From Norana najaformis (Eukaryota > Annelida > Clitellata > Crassiclitellata > Hormogastridae): a DNA stretch of 64,000 nt. A program made the position numbers and the translations under genes. Under the pieces are notes generated by a model. It saw only the letters and a list, made by a program, of their open reading frames with translations, made no database searches and was not told the DNA's origin. Below, in pieces: positions 11,195 to 21,606 of this stretch. Positions within the stretch are counted from its first letter, which is position 1. Every line of letters begins with the position of its first letter. The stretch spans positions 16,818,275 to 16,882,274 of the forward strand of contig OZ029915.1 in the NCBI GenBank assembly GCA_964023275.1. The letters are read 5' to 3'.

Positions 11195-11305
11195 AATCTT
11201 GACCTGGAACCGAACCCTTTTGCCTATCGATTTTGTTTTGACTGAGCACCTGCGACGTGGCTTTCGTTGGGCGCTGTAGAGATCTCGGAATTACGATTAC
11301 GATAG
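11195..11305 (+). mobile_element. LINE 3'-UTR end
   Basis: It shares TCTTGACCTGGAACCGAACC, TCGATTTTGTTTTGACTGAG, CTTTCGTTGGGCGCTGTAGA and CTCGGAATTACGATTACGAT with 14478-14605, 17825-17965 and (reversed) 13236-13360. This is the 3' end of one CR1/L2-type LINE family. Confidence 0.75.
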
Positions 11306-12515
11306 GCGACCAGAAGATGAAATGCCAGTTGATAGAGATGGGAGACGGGAGGCGATCAGGAGATGAACTGCCATTTGATAGAGATATACTAGAGAATTTT
11401 AATGTGATGTGGGATAGCTAGTCAACAGAGTATTTAATGAAATCATCAGCGAGAGCGGGTGGCGAGAAGGTCTTAGGTGGCGTACGTGGCATTTTCCTGT
11501 GAATGACTTATTAATGGCCTTCAAAAAAAGATCTCAGCCAAGATGATTTTTCTGAAATTAGGTTTGTGAGATAGGAGGATTTGGCCATGAAATTGGGATT
11601 AGAATTAGGTCGTGAAAATTTTTACACTGTTCTTTGAAACGCAATTGCTAAAAGGGAAGTCTTTAGCGGCGCCAAACGCGTTCAAGTTGCTACGTCAGCG
11701 TCGAACTACAGCGTTATATCAAGGCTTCGGGTCACGAACGACGACCTTTTTTAGATTTAAGAGGAATGTGCTTTCAAGCAGTTCGGTTAGAACAGATTGG
11801 AGTTGGTGTGGAGTTGAAAGAAGCGATGGCAAGGTGATCAAAAGATAAATTTTCTTAATCAAGACATTTTAAATTATTTTACAATCGGATCTTGTCACTA
11901 GGAGATCACGGTTGTGACCTTTAGCGTGGGTAGGAAAAGCTATGTAGTAGTTACTTCGTTGTCAGTTGGAAATCGAGGCAGATGTAAACTCAGACCAATC
12001 TGTATGCATAGATGTAAATTCAGATTCAGATTCAGTTTGGATAGTCATTAACCTAGAATGATGTTTTTCGGCACGTTGCCTATAATTGCATTTTGAAAAA
12101 GACTTATGGTAGTCAACGAAAACAAAATGTAAGGCAGTCCTATAGGCAGGCTACACTGCAGGTTATTGGAGTGAGTGGCAGGTTCAATTTGATGACGTTC
12201 ATTTATACTTCTGTCAGCATTCAATAGTCTTCAAAGAATTGCGGCTGAAAGTTGAAGGATCGTTCGTTCACATGAAGCCCAAAACATTACAACGTGAATT
12301 TACGTTAATCATATAGGGACATAGATTTATTAATTTTTCCTCTAAATCATCTAAAAAGGAAAAATTAATGAATCCCTGTGATTACATAGCTGTTGCTTTT
12401 GAATTTGGTCATTTCAAACAAACAAATATGCAAAAATGCATGCAAAAATGGGAACGTTCCACGATGACTAATGTCGATGTCGCACACTAGATGATACCTA
12501 TATAAACCATATACG

Positions 12516-12518
<3 letters not shown>
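11306..12518. other. Intron sequence without recognised feature
   Basis: No confident exon. A + strand GYWSE at 12161-12175 was considered as the missing receptor linker exon and set aside (see rejected list). The open frame at 11612-11848 matches nothing I recognise. Confidence 0.35.

Positions 12519-12600
<82 letters not shown>
12519..12600. repeat. AAT microsatellite
   Basis: About 26 AAT units, adjoining the 3' end of the minus-strand LINE fragment at 12600-12960. Minus-strand poly-Tyr frames come from the repeat. Confidence 0.95.
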
Positions 12601-12960
12601 TAATAAGATTAATATTAATAATAAGAACAACAACAACAATTGGTAGCTTCTAATGCGCCAGTGTCTAATGCAAAAGGCATCAACCAATGGCGCATCAAAG
12701 CCAAACTGCAATCTGGTCAGTGTCCAGAAGGTCAGTCCACAAGAGGCATACATGCAGATATAAGATAGTGTGGGTCTTGTGAACGTTGACCTTAGAGTTC
12801 GATGTTGTCGAATGTCTGCTTTAGATCGGAACATGGAACGACAGGACGGGGTTGTCGATTCAAGCGCCGGCACTGATTCGCCTGAAAGGAAACACGTCAT
12901 TCCACAACAGAACTCGCATCGTCACTTCAATTGTGGTCAGTCCTCTTGACTTCATTATCA
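12600..12960 (-). mobile_element. LINE 3' fragment
   Basis: The 3' terminus GGTAGCTTCTAATGCGCCAGTG next to the AAT tract matches the hairpin-like terminus of the other LINEs here. Minus-strand frames resemble LINE C-terminal text only weakly. Confidence 0.5.
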
Positions 12961-13235
12961 TCTAACTTATGTATGGTCTACTCCAGGGATGGGATTAGCC
13001 TAAGATCAAACCAAATAGCCTACTGTTTGTTCATAACTAGTTTAAATGATTGATTATTTACGTGCAGATGTGTATTGTAAAGGCCTATGAAAGGCTGCAG
13101 AGGGCCAAACAGAATGTGACCATTCAGCTTATGAAAACAAAGTCGTCGTGATGGTAGGCCTACTTCTTACCCCCACCCTTGTAACTTCGCTCCAATATCA
13201 TCTCTTGCGTTCGGTCTCTGTTCATGCTATGTAAT

Positions 13236-13680
13236 CGTAATCGTAAACTCAAGATTACTACAGCGCCCAACGAAAGCTAAGTCGCAGGAACCAGCTTATT
13301 CACAGGCGCTCAGTCAAAAACAAAATTGATAGGCAAGAAGGATTCGGTTCCAGGTCAAGAGCCAAGAATCAGGCAGACAGACAGTCAGACTGCTATGGTG
13401 AGTGGTGTTTGGAATTGGATCTGCAGGATAGATAAGGGGAAGAAGAGGAATCAGGATAGGATCTGCAGAAGAGGAGTGATTTCAATTTTGAGTTGAAGGC
13501 CTGCGCAGAGACTGCAAGGGGTGAAGTGATTGTGAGTTCGTATGATGAAGGCGGTTTGTCTGGGTTATGTCTATGTTCAGAAAAAGTGAATTGCAAGTGA
13601 GAGGGCATGATTGCGAAGTTTCCGATGTTCTAACGCACAAGGAGCGGGAGGAGAGCAATGTCAGTAAAACCAAACCAGGT
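13236..13680 (-). mobile_element. CR1/L2-type LINE 3' end
   Basis: On the minus strand, LTITSPLAVSAQAFNSKLKS and LLFCRSYPDSSSSPY are the end of the LINE ORF2 protein. They are followed by the 3'-UTR seen at 14478-14605 in reverse and a TCGTAATCGTAA tail. Confidence 0.75.
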
Positions 13681-14099
13681 TGACAGTCTTTGGGAGTAAG
13701 ATATTGTCATCGAAGAATATGTGGCCTGCGCTTTTCAACCAAGCCGCAGATTCACCTTTTTCTTGTTATAACTCTGCACAAGACGTAACACATTGAAGAT
13801 TTCAGAGACCTTCTGCTAGACAAACCCAATAATTTAGTCAAACACACTGGTCGGCTCCGTTTAAAATTTATATATTTTAGGGAGCGTGTTTAACGGATAA
13901 TTGCTAGAATTATGCAGCATACAAGAATCAGATATACAATTGGTGATCTGAGAATATTCTAATTTAATGTGCTAAATAGTTCAACTGAATCTATTCTCTT
14001 CAGTCTGTCCAGTGTGAACAATGCCTCTCGTTGACTACGCAACGAAAGGCTATCGGCAACCAGCAAATATAGTTAGTTCAGGTATAATCTAAAACGTTT
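13681..14099. other. Intron sequence without recognised feature
   Basis: AT-rich, with no coding or repeat match seen. Confidence 0.4.
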
Positions 14100-14605
14100 T
14101 GTGACTGCACTACAGATCGCTCGAAGTAAATGGCGATAACGAAAAGCAGAGCTGTATTAACCCGCTCCTCTTCTGCCCTAACACTTCTGCGCCCTCTCGT
14201 CACCTCATCCTTAAAATTTGGTAATCGGTTCTTAGCCATAGCTGCCCCACCACTCTGAAATAAACTCCCTCCCAGAACTGCGACAGTTTTCTGACCCATC
14301 ATACAAACTCACCGATGCTCCTCTGCTTGCAATTTCTGCTTCGGCCTTTCACTCAAAAATGAAAACATACCTCTTTCACAGATCCTATCCTGACACCCCT
14401 TTTTCCTCTTATCTCTCCTCTCCAACCCCAAACACCACCCCCGTAGCTGCCACGCTGTCTCTCCGTCTGACTTTTGGATCTTGACCTGGAACCGAACCCA
14501 TTTGCCTATCGATTTTGTTTTGACTGAGCGCTTGTGAATGAGCTGGTCCCCCACGGCGCGGCTTTCGTTGGGCGCTGTAGAAATCTCGGGATTACGATAT
14601 TATAA
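14100..14605 (+). mobile_element. CR1/L2-type LINE 3' end
   Basis: + strand text RPLVTSSLKFGNRFLAIAAP, then MKTYLFHRSYPD after frame changes, is the LINE ORF2 C-terminus. It is followed by the shared 3'-UTR ending GGGCGCTGTAGAAATCTCGG and ATTACGATATTATAAT. It ends about 85 bases before receptor exon C. Confidence 0.78.
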
Positions 14606-14689
14606 TATAGGCCGTAGTAGTATGATATTTGGCTGTGCTGTAGGCCTACTATCCTGTACAATATTAGTTTTATTTACTTGCATAGGCAG

Positions 14690-14886
14690 CTCCGTTTCTG
14701 ATGTTTCCGGGACCGGGTTCTCCAGAATCCAACAACGACCAGTATGAAGGATATTGTGCTGACCTTGCTCGAGAGATCGCCAATATCATACATTTCGACT
14801 ACGAGATACGCCCAGTTAAGGACGGAAAGTACGGCAGCAACGAAACAGGAACATGGGACGGCATGGTCGGAGAGCTCCTAAGGGGG
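14690..14886 (+). CDS. AMPA receptor exon C: start of ligand-binding domain S1
   Basis: The exon begins after the acceptor CATAGGCAG with two bases of a split codon, then reads PFLM, equal to the PFVM/PYVM that opens S1. It continues through the glutamate-binding YEGYC motif, DLAREIA, VKDGKYG and WDGMVGELLRG. It ends in phase 0 at a GGG/GTTAGT donor. The junction to exon D gives [18 protein letters not shown], as expected. A CR1/L2-type LINE 3' end finishes about 85 bases before the acceptor. The preceding exon, which must end in phase 1, was not found. Confidence 0.94.
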
Positions 14887-15024
14887 GTTAGTCCATGAGC
14901 TGTTCAGGATAAGCAATAGAACTCAATGCAGAGAGAAACAAAAAACCTATCATCAATTTCTCAGAACTCTGGCCCGCCAAGAAACTCTTGAGCGCCTCTG
15001 ATATGTTCCATAAGTGTTCTGCTA

Positions 15025-15111
15025 CTATTACTACTACTAATACTACTACTACCACTACCACCACCACTATTACCACTACTACTACTACTACACCACTAAT
15101 ATTATTATTAA
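15025..15111. repeat. ACT/ATT trinucleotide repeat
   Basis: TACTACTAC, CCACCACTA and ATTATTATT runs into which transposon copy 4 inserted. Part lies between the end of exon C and the transposon. Confidence 0.85.
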
Positions 15112-15114
15112 TTA

Positions 15115-17368
15115 CACTGGTCACCATGATTTTTGCTACCTTAATAAATTTTTGTGATTCTAGCAGTGTTCCAGTCATTGATTTTAGAAATGAACACGGA
15201 ATTTCTCTATCACCTGAGGTTTTGGTGAAATTGCCAAAAAGTTTGCATCATAATGGTTTCCATTGATAATCGTAATTAACATATTGCTAGTGCTTCATTG
15301 ATAATTTTGACATACTTACTAATTGTGTAAGTGACGTAATGAATATATCTATTGCGTCACTAACATAATTGGGGCTCACCATTATGGTAGTATTTTCCTG
15401 CTTTTCAAACGTTAAAGTATCGTGGTGAGTTCAAGCACGTAAATGTGACAACAGCTGTGATACGGTTTGTTACATCTGTGGTGAGTTCCTTTTAAATCTC
15501 AAAAAAAGACCATGGCTCCGCTTGTTAACAAAACGTATGAACTGTATTTTCGATGTAAAGTTGGCGATCAGGATAATGGTTGGGCTCCTCATATTCCTTG
15601 TACATATTACGCAGTCAATCTCAGAGCATGGGTTACTGGTTCTCGGCCGTCTATGTCGTTTGCTGTGCCAATGATATGGCGGGAGCAGAAAGATCATGTT
15701 TCAGACTGTTATTTGTGTCTGACAAATGTTTTCGGCCATTCCTCCAAAAGCAAGAAATCATTTGAATATCCTAATCTTCCATCGGCACTGAGACCACTAC
15801 CACATGACAGTCTTTCTGTGCCCAAACCACCGGCTGTTTGGACCATCGACGATGTTGATGATACTGTGACAGAGGAAACAGAAGACTCCATTGATCCTGA
15901 TTTCCAACCACTGTAATGCTGTAAGCATCGTTTGATAACTCAGCCTGAACTAAATGACCTAGTCAGGGACTTAAATTTATCAAACAGTCAAGCGGAATTG
16001 CTGGGCTCTCGGCCTTCAGGGATGGAATCTGCTTTCACAAGGAACTAAAGTTTCTGTATTTCGCAAGCGACATGACGATTTGATCAAGTTTTTTGTTAAA
16101 AACGATACTTTATGTTTCTGCAAAGATGTTGAAGGATTGTTTGGAGCACTAGGTTGTCAATATGATCCTCAAGAATAGCAACTGTTCATCGATTCATCAA
16201 GTTTGAGCCTTAAAGCAGTTTTATTACACAATGGAAATATCTGTCCATCAATAATTGTAGGGCATGCTGTGCACATGAAAGATCATCATCATCGTCATCA
16301 CAAACCATGGGTACAATGCCCGTAGGTGTCCAGTGCCATTTTCGCTATGAAAGAGACGTATGATAATATAAAGCTGTTACTGTCATCTATCCAGTACAGT
16401 AAGCATAACTTGAATTTGTGTGGTGATTTGAAAGTTATAGCACTTCTTGTTGGGCTGCAGCTAGGGTATACAAAGTATTGTTGCTTCATTTGTGAGTGGG
16501 ACAGTCGTGCAAGAGATTCCCATTACATCAAGAAGGACTGGCCACGTCGCAAACGTTTGGTACCAGGCCAAAAAAACGTTCATCACTAACCACTTATTGA
16601 TCCCTGTAACGTTTTCTGGCCATTTCTTCACGTAAAGCTTGGACTAGTGAAGAACTTTGTCAAGGCATTGAAGAAAGAGGGAAAGGGGTTCAAGTACTTA
16701 AGAGACAAGTTTCCTCACATAAGTGAGGCCAAGATACGAGAAGGCATATTTCTTGGTTCACAGATCAGGGAACTGATGAATGACATTCACTTTGACGAAC
16801 TGAGAAGTAAAGTTGAGTTAACTGCATGGCGGTCTTTGAAGGACATTGTCAACAACTTTCTGGGCAATAACAAATCACCAAATTATGTTGAGCTGGTTGA
16901 AAAGATGCTTGAAGCATTTCATCTGATGGAGGTAAAAATGTCACTAAAAATACATTTCTTGCATTCCCATCTGCATTTCTTCCCAGCAAATCTTGGGGAC
17001 GTCAGCGATCAACATGGCGAACGATTTCATCAGAGCATTGCCACAATGGAGAAACGATACCTGGGTGTGTGGAGCACTAGTATGCTGGCTGATTACTGTT
17101 GGACACTGATCAGATAAGCTCTTGACATTGAAAACAAATGCAAATCAGCTGAAGTTTGGTTTCAGAGTGTCCACAAATTAAATTACAAGTACATTGTAAA
17201 TGTATGCACTAAGTACATTTTTAGATGTTTCTTGCATACCATTTTTCTCAAAAACCTTACGTGATACAAAAATTCTGAGAACACCATTGTATTCAGCGTG
17301 CCAAATTCTACATAAAACCACCTGAAGTTTCTTCGGAAGCACAGAAAGTTAAAATTTGTTGACCAGTG
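15115..17368 (+). mobile_element. TIR DNA transposon, copy 4 (decayed)
   Basis: The element is 2,254 bp. The left end reads CACTGGTCACCATG and the right end in reverse complement reads CACTGGTCAACAAA. It is flanked by TTA at 15112-15114 and 17369-17371; the target was a TTA-rich microsatellite, so the exact duplication cannot be distinguished from target sequence. It sits in the receptor intron between exons C and D. Both ends agree with copies 1, 2 and 5 in sequence and target choice. Confidence 0.82.
15430..17117 (+). pseudogene. Transposase pseudogene of TIR transposon copy 4
   Basis: It carries the same ordered blocks as copy 1: CDTVCYICGEF, then (after a frameshift near 15515) VGDQDNGWAPHIPC, FAVPMIWREQ and DCYLCLTNVFG. 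A further shift near 15915 leads to LNDLVRDLNLS, LFIDSSSLSLKAVLL, CGDLKVIALLVGLQ, CCFICEWDSR, HVKLGLVKNFVKAL, FLHSHLHFFPANLG, QHGERFHQ and MLADYCWTLIR-stop. At least two frameshifts and four stops make it inactive. A 64-bp insert flanked by 8-bp repeats (ATGAAAGA at 16275 and 16347) interrupts it. Confidence 0.88.
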
Positions 17369-17389
17369 TTATTATTATTATTATACCTG

Positions 17390-17805
17390 AGGTATATATG
17401 ACCCCTCAGGATTTAAAAAATTCTCCAGAAAATACAAAATTCTGGGACGGCTAGAAATCGTCAAGATCTGGCGGAGCAAAAGTACCATGGAAGGCAACAA
17501 AATTAAAGCGTTGAATTGTGATAGCAATGCTTTGGAGAAGATAACTGGTTTCTCTCGTGTCACCATTTATACAAGAGAGGTTATACGCGCCCTAACTCTG
17601 TTATGAAGAGTAGGCCACTGCTGTTTATTGGGTCGAGAGTCTCTAGCGGTAAAGGGACAGAGTGGTAGTTCTGTGCAAGAGTCTTATATTTTTGGCATTT
17701 CCCATCTGCTGCCAATTCGCCAGTGCCGACAGCTGAGGTTAATGGGAGGTAAGATGCAGCCATATATATGCAGCCAACCCCAAACACCTCCCGTAGCTGC
17801 CACAC
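17390..17805 (-). mobile_element. Retroelement tail with restriction-like-nuclease family text (copy i)
   Basis: Minus strand near 17600-17800: YHSVPLPLETLDPI, then FITELGR. After a frame change come ETSYLLQSIAITIQRFNFVA and FHGTFAPPD. This is the conserved V-P-x-x-x-E-T ... E-T-x-x-L-x-Q-R-x-S-x-A-x-Q-R-x-N-A end also seen at 17985, 19050 and 25945. It is decayed. Confidence 0.65.
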
Positions 17806-17965
17806 TGGCTCTCCTTCTGACTTTTGGATCTTGACCTGGAACCGGACCCTTTTGCCTACCGATTTTGTTTTGACTGAGTGCCTGTGAATAAGCTGGTCCC
17901 CGCGGCGCGGCTTTCGTTGGGCGCTATAGATTTCTCGAAATTACGATTATTATTATTATTATTAA
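17765..17965 (+). mobile_element. CR1/L2-type LINE 3'-UTR end with ATT tail
   Basis: Shares ATCTTGACCTGGAACCGGAC, the TCGATTTTG-like block and GGGCGCTATAGATTTCTCGA with the other copies, then runs into TTATTATTATTATT. It overlaps the edge of the minus-strand retroelement tail, so one inserted next to the other. Confidence 0.75.
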
Positions 17966-17984
17966 CATAATAATAAAGACCTCA

Positions 17985-18230
17985 AAATACAGTGATATTC
18001 TCTCGACACACTGCTTCGTCCCTCTGGCCTTCGAGACTCTAGGCCCCATAAATCAGGATGGCTTTAGCCTCATCAAGAAAATCGGACGCCATTTAACCCA
18101 AGTATCGGGAGACAAGAGGGAAACTTCTTTCCTGTTCCAACGCCTCTCCATTGCCATCCAGCGATCTAACGCGATTGCCTTTAATGGCACATTCTTGGAG
18201 CCAGATTTAAGCGAAGACTGGCAATTCCAG
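17985..18230 (+). mobile_element. Retroelement tail (copy ii), fused to CHCHD2-linked block
   Basis: + strand STHCFVPLAFETLGPINQDG, then FSLIKKIGRHLTQVSGDKRE, then FQRLSIAIQRSNAIAFNGTF. The frame runs without a stop into the chimeric block at 18231-18665, which is shared with the minus strand of 20140-20570. Confidence 0.7.
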
Positions 18231-18665
18231 AGAACAATCACCGAGCCTGAAGCCAAGATTAAAGAAAAGGAAAGAACCTGGAACTGGTCGTCGAGACCCA
18301 GCCGACGGGCCCCAACCGATCCTCTGGGTCAAGGAGCCACACCGCCTGTCGAAGGTCAGCCGGCGGATCGAGGTCGAGGAGACGTCGACGCTCGGGTCAG
18401 TGAAGCCCATGACGCAGGCACCTTCGAAGCAGACGACGACGGCGATGAAGAGGAGGGAGTTGGTGGTGCTGGATGTTTGTCCGATCCACACCGGAAGTTC
18501 TTGCGCCCCATCGAAGAAACGCCCACCGAAAGCTGTACACTTACGCGACCGCTAACTCAGGGTTGCTTCTTCACCACGGCGCTTAAAGACAAGATCACGA
18601 GATTCGGAGGTGCAGCTAGTCGACCTGTTTCCAGTGTGCCAGCCTGGACGCCACAGCAGCTCTAG
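18231..18665 (+). pseudogene. Chimeric block sharing the 5' part of the CHCHD2-like retrocopy
   Basis: The open frame continues from the retroelement tail: an acidic region (VSEAHDAGTFEADDDGDEEE), SDPHRKFLRPIEETP, TLTRPLTQGCFFTTALKDK, then ASRPVSSVPAWTPQQL-stop. The last part equals the N-terminus of the CHCHD2-like frame at 20209-19811, and the rest matches 20570-20210 on the minus strand at about 80 percent by eye. It breaks off into sequence leading to an AAT microsatellite. Confidence 0.65.
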
Positions 18666-18721
18666 TTGCTCCAGCAACAATAGATTTGTTTCACAATTGA
18701 AGTGACATAAATCTATTGTTA

Positions 18722-18725
<4 letters not shown>

Positions 18726-18774
<49 letters not shown>
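18726..18774. repeat. AAT microsatellite
   Basis: About 16 AAT units separating two copies of the same 80-bp CHCHD2-linked segment. Confidence 0.95.
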
Positions 18775-18775
<1 letters not shown>

Positions 18776-18776
<1 letters not shown>

Positions 18777-18870
18777 GCTCTGCACTTACGCGACCGCTAA
18801 CTCAGGGTTGCTTCTTCACCACGGCGCTTACAGACAAGATCACGAGATTCGGAGGTCAGTCTAGACGCCC
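18776..18870 (+). repeat. Second copy of the CHCHD2 5' leader segment
   Basis: Repeats 18535-18615 almost exactly (TTACGCGACCGCTAACTCAG, CTTCTTCACCACGGCGCTTA, GATCACGAGATTCGGAGGTC), then diverges at CAGTCTAGACGCCCAAGTGA. It has no open continuation to a CHCHD2 body. Confidence 0.75.
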
Positions 18871-19049
18871 AAGTGAGAGAGACGATCAACCGAAAGATGG
18901 TCGACCCATCGTCACATACATTCGATGAAGAGCAGGTCCAAATATACACACTGATGCAACGGGACAGTTATCCTTATTATTAATTGTTATTATTAATTAT
19001 TATTATTATTATTATGACATTTCTAAGTTATTGGTATTATTGTTATCCT

Positions 19050-19660
19050 AGATGTTCATAGTAGAGTTCCGGAGAAGCAGATGGCGTTCCCACGCTGGAC
19101 AGCCACTGAGGGTCTTTGGAGCAGGTAGCTGGTCTCCAGTGGATCGTGGGTTGCCATTGTCATCCTTCGTCCTAACTCCTACACAAAATCCAATCCTTCC
19201 GTACTCCATGCGCCGCTGGTCTCCAGTGCGGCCGCCACAAAAGAGTGGGTTTGGGCTATAGTGGCGTATTTTAGCCTTTTGGCTGAGAATGCCCGGTTTG
19301 CAGCTTCACTTGGTCCGGTTGAAGTATATCCTAGATGTGACGCTGCAAATGTGTCAGAAACTGTTACATCCCATGTGAGACACCTTCCGTGAGACCACGG
19401 GATAAGTGTCACGCCATACGGTCATTTGCCATCTTCCCTGGTGAGTCCCAACGGTTCTTTCTTAGCAGGAATGTTCGCTCTGGCAAGCGCATAATGTCGT
19501 TGAGCATGTTATGGCGTTGTTGTCTGCCAGCACTCTTTCTGCAGACCAGACCGTGAAGTCCTCTGGCGTCGACTCTTTCGCCACAGTGACACAGTTGTGG
19601 CTCGCACAGTGTGGTTCCCAGTCGCATTCCAACTGCGATCCGTATCACCTCATCCGAAAA
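19050..19660 (-). mobile_element. Retroelement tail with zinc knuckle and nuclease-like motif (copy iii)
   Basis: Minus strand: RIAVGMRLGTTLCEPQLCHC, GERVDARGLHGLVCRKSAGR and RHNMLNDI form a Cys/His knuckle. After one frameshift near 19410 come TLIPWSHGRCLTWDVTVSDT, then FVAAALETSGAWSTEGLDFV-stop and ELGRRMTMATHD, then LQRPSVAVQRGNAICFSGT. WDVTV preceded by a D-G pair resembles the PD-(D/E)XK core of retroelement restriction-like endonucleases; that reading is inference. It is broken by one stop and one frameshift. Confidence 0.75.
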
Positions 19661-19662
19661 TT

Positions 19663-19684
19663 ATTATTATTATTATTACTATTA

Positions 19685-19724
<40 letters not shown>
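19663..19724. repeat. ATT microsatellite
   Basis: ATT units lying between the retroelement tail at 19050-19660 and the CHCHD2-like retrocopy. Confidence 0.95.
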
Positions 19725-19725
<1 letters not shown>

Positions 19726-19810
19726 CCATCCAGCACAGAAGTTATGTCCATCAAAGACGAAAAAGCCTCCTCCTTCCTTAAGTCATGATCTGCAAGGATA
19801 TCCTGGCACG

Positions 19811-20209
19811 TCACATAGGCATGCCGAAATGGAGCTGACAGTTGAAGCCCTGGCAGAGAGTGATATCTTGTGGGTACTGTTCATAGTCCATGAATTGTTT
19901 CAGTTCAGACTGGCAAGGGTTGTTCTGGTTCTGCGTGTTTTGGGGTTGACTGTATGTATGTTCTGTCTGGGCAGCAGAGGCATGTTCTGAATGCCCACCA
20001 CTGCCTGTCATCGCACCACCAATTGTGTGAGCAACTGCTGATCCAACAGCAGCACCTGCGGCGGTTGCGGCCATTTGTGTGAAGGGATCCGGCAGCCTTG
20101 GTTGGCCAAAAGCAGATGGTGCTGGTGATGGTGCAGCTAGAGCAGCTGGTGGCGTCCTGGCTGGCACGCTGGAAACTGGTCGACTAAGTGCATCTCCAAA
20201 TCTCGTGGT
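19811..20209 (-). pseudogene. CHCHD2-like retrocopy (intronless)
   Basis: The minus-strand frame reads SRPVSSVPARTPPAALAAPS, then QMAATAAGAAVGSAVAHTIG, then a Gln/Asn-rich stretch, then PCQSELKQFM and LCQGFN. The Q-M-A-x-T-A-A-G-x-A-V-G-S-A-V-x-H-T-(I/L)-G block is the signature of CHCHD2/CHCHD10, mitochondrial intermembrane-space twin CX9C proteins. One of the four cysteines is replaced (FMDYEQ where FLDC is usual) and the last is shifted out, so the CHCH fold is broken. The normal start codon is also lost. It is uninterrupted by introns, so a processed copy is likely. Confidence 0.8.
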
Positions 20210-20570
20210 CTTGTCTTTAAGAGCAGTGGTGAAGAAGCAACCCAGAGTCAGCGGTCGCGTAAGTGTAGAACGTTCTGCCGGCGTTTCTTCAACGAACCAT
20301 GATATCTTCTGGTGCGGATCGGACGAACATCTAACACATCCAACTCCCTCCTCTTCGACGTAGATGGCGCCTGCGTCATGGGCTTCGCTGATCCGAGCGC
20401 CGACGTCTGGCTGACCGTCGGGCATTGCGGTTCCATGACCTTGAAGGACCGGTTGGGACCAGTCCGCTGGGTCTCGTCGACCAGCTCCAGGCTCTCTCCG
20501 CTTCTTTAATATCGGCTACAAGCACCGCCTTCTCTCCTTCTTTGATTTCGGCTGTAGGCGCAGTCTTCAT
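20210..20570 (-). repeat. Leader block upstream of the CHCHD2-like retrocopy
   Basis: Matches 18231-18600 on the + strand in the same order: EAERAWSWSTRPS, then ISEAHDAG..EEEGVG, SDPHQK, EETPAE, TLTRPLTLGCFFTTALKDK. It is open in one frame with the CHCHD2-like part from 20425. I do not know whether it is the original 5' leader of the mRNA or retroelement sequence. Confidence 0.6.
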
Positions 20571-20795
20571 TGTATTCTTGTTGACGAAGACCAGTGCTTT
20601 TTTTCAGGTGAATGCTCTGGAACGGTGTTCCTGCACCTTTTTTGGCTAAAAAAATAATTTAGTTTTAACAAAAGAATTGTGTTACTGTTATTTTAATTAT
20701 GTAATACAATGTAACTTATTTCAATTCAATTTCAGTGTTTACAACTTTACACTGTTTTCAGTGTTTATTGATTGATAAAAATAATGAAATTTTAG

Positions 20796-20796
<1 letters not shown>

Positions 20797-20848
<52 letters not shown>
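20797..20848. repeat. AT dinucleotide repeat
   Basis: About 26 uninterrupted AT units within AT-rich intron sequence. Confidence 0.95.
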
Positions 20849-20850
<2 letters not shown>

Positions 20851-21606
20851 CTTAATGTCTTTGTTATTGTTGTTATTATAATATTATTTTAATGACAATA
20901 ATAATGTATTTATTATTATTTTTTGCTCAAGGTAAGTGTAATCTCACAGGAACAAAAAATAACTAGGAGCTGTTAAAGGGTATCTCGAAAATCAGGCCTT
21001 CTCCTTACCAACAATAAATACTACTATTATTATTATTATTTATAGAATAACAGCTGTAGGTGCGTGCGTACATGTTTGCGTATCGCGGCTAATTAAGTGA
21101 CACTAATTGGACGATAGCAAGAAATGGCACCGTCTCAGTCAATCACAATCGTGACTGCAGTGCCATCTGTCACTGGTAAATTTTGTCGTTATATGGCGTA
21201 GGCTGTGATTTAATCGAAAATTTCGCTGATTACTGCGTTTGATAAGCTGGTAGCTTGATTGGTCAACATCAATGTTTTCTTTTCCCATAACCATTGTTTC
21301 TGTCGTTGGTATATTTAAATTCAGATTGACATCCTGTGCGCTGTTTAGTAATCAAACACTTCTGTAATGCCTCCTAAGTTCCATCTAAGAGATATCTGTC
21401 ATGCGCAAAAGTTGTTTATTATCTCACTGTACTGATATTCTGCTGTCATTGTTCTGAATGACTTCCATCACTCTTTCTAGGTAGGCTATCCTATAAACTT
21501 ATTTGGTGAGATTGGGTGTCCTTGTGTTTCAACTGTCAATTCGAATGATTTGCTCAATTCTTAGCCCATCTTGCTGCTGCTTTTGAGCTTTTGCCCATGT
21601 CATGGA
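20849..21606. other. Intron sequence without recognised feature
   Basis: AT-rich; short ATT runs near 20900 and 21030. No coding or repeat family recognised. Confidence 0.4.

Noticed and set aside
12161-12175. GYWSE on the + strand, resembling the IGYWSE that follows the AMPA amino-terminal domain
   Set aside because: No acceptor gives the phase required after exon B without adding unexpected residues, no good phase-1 donor follows, and downstream text does not match the family.
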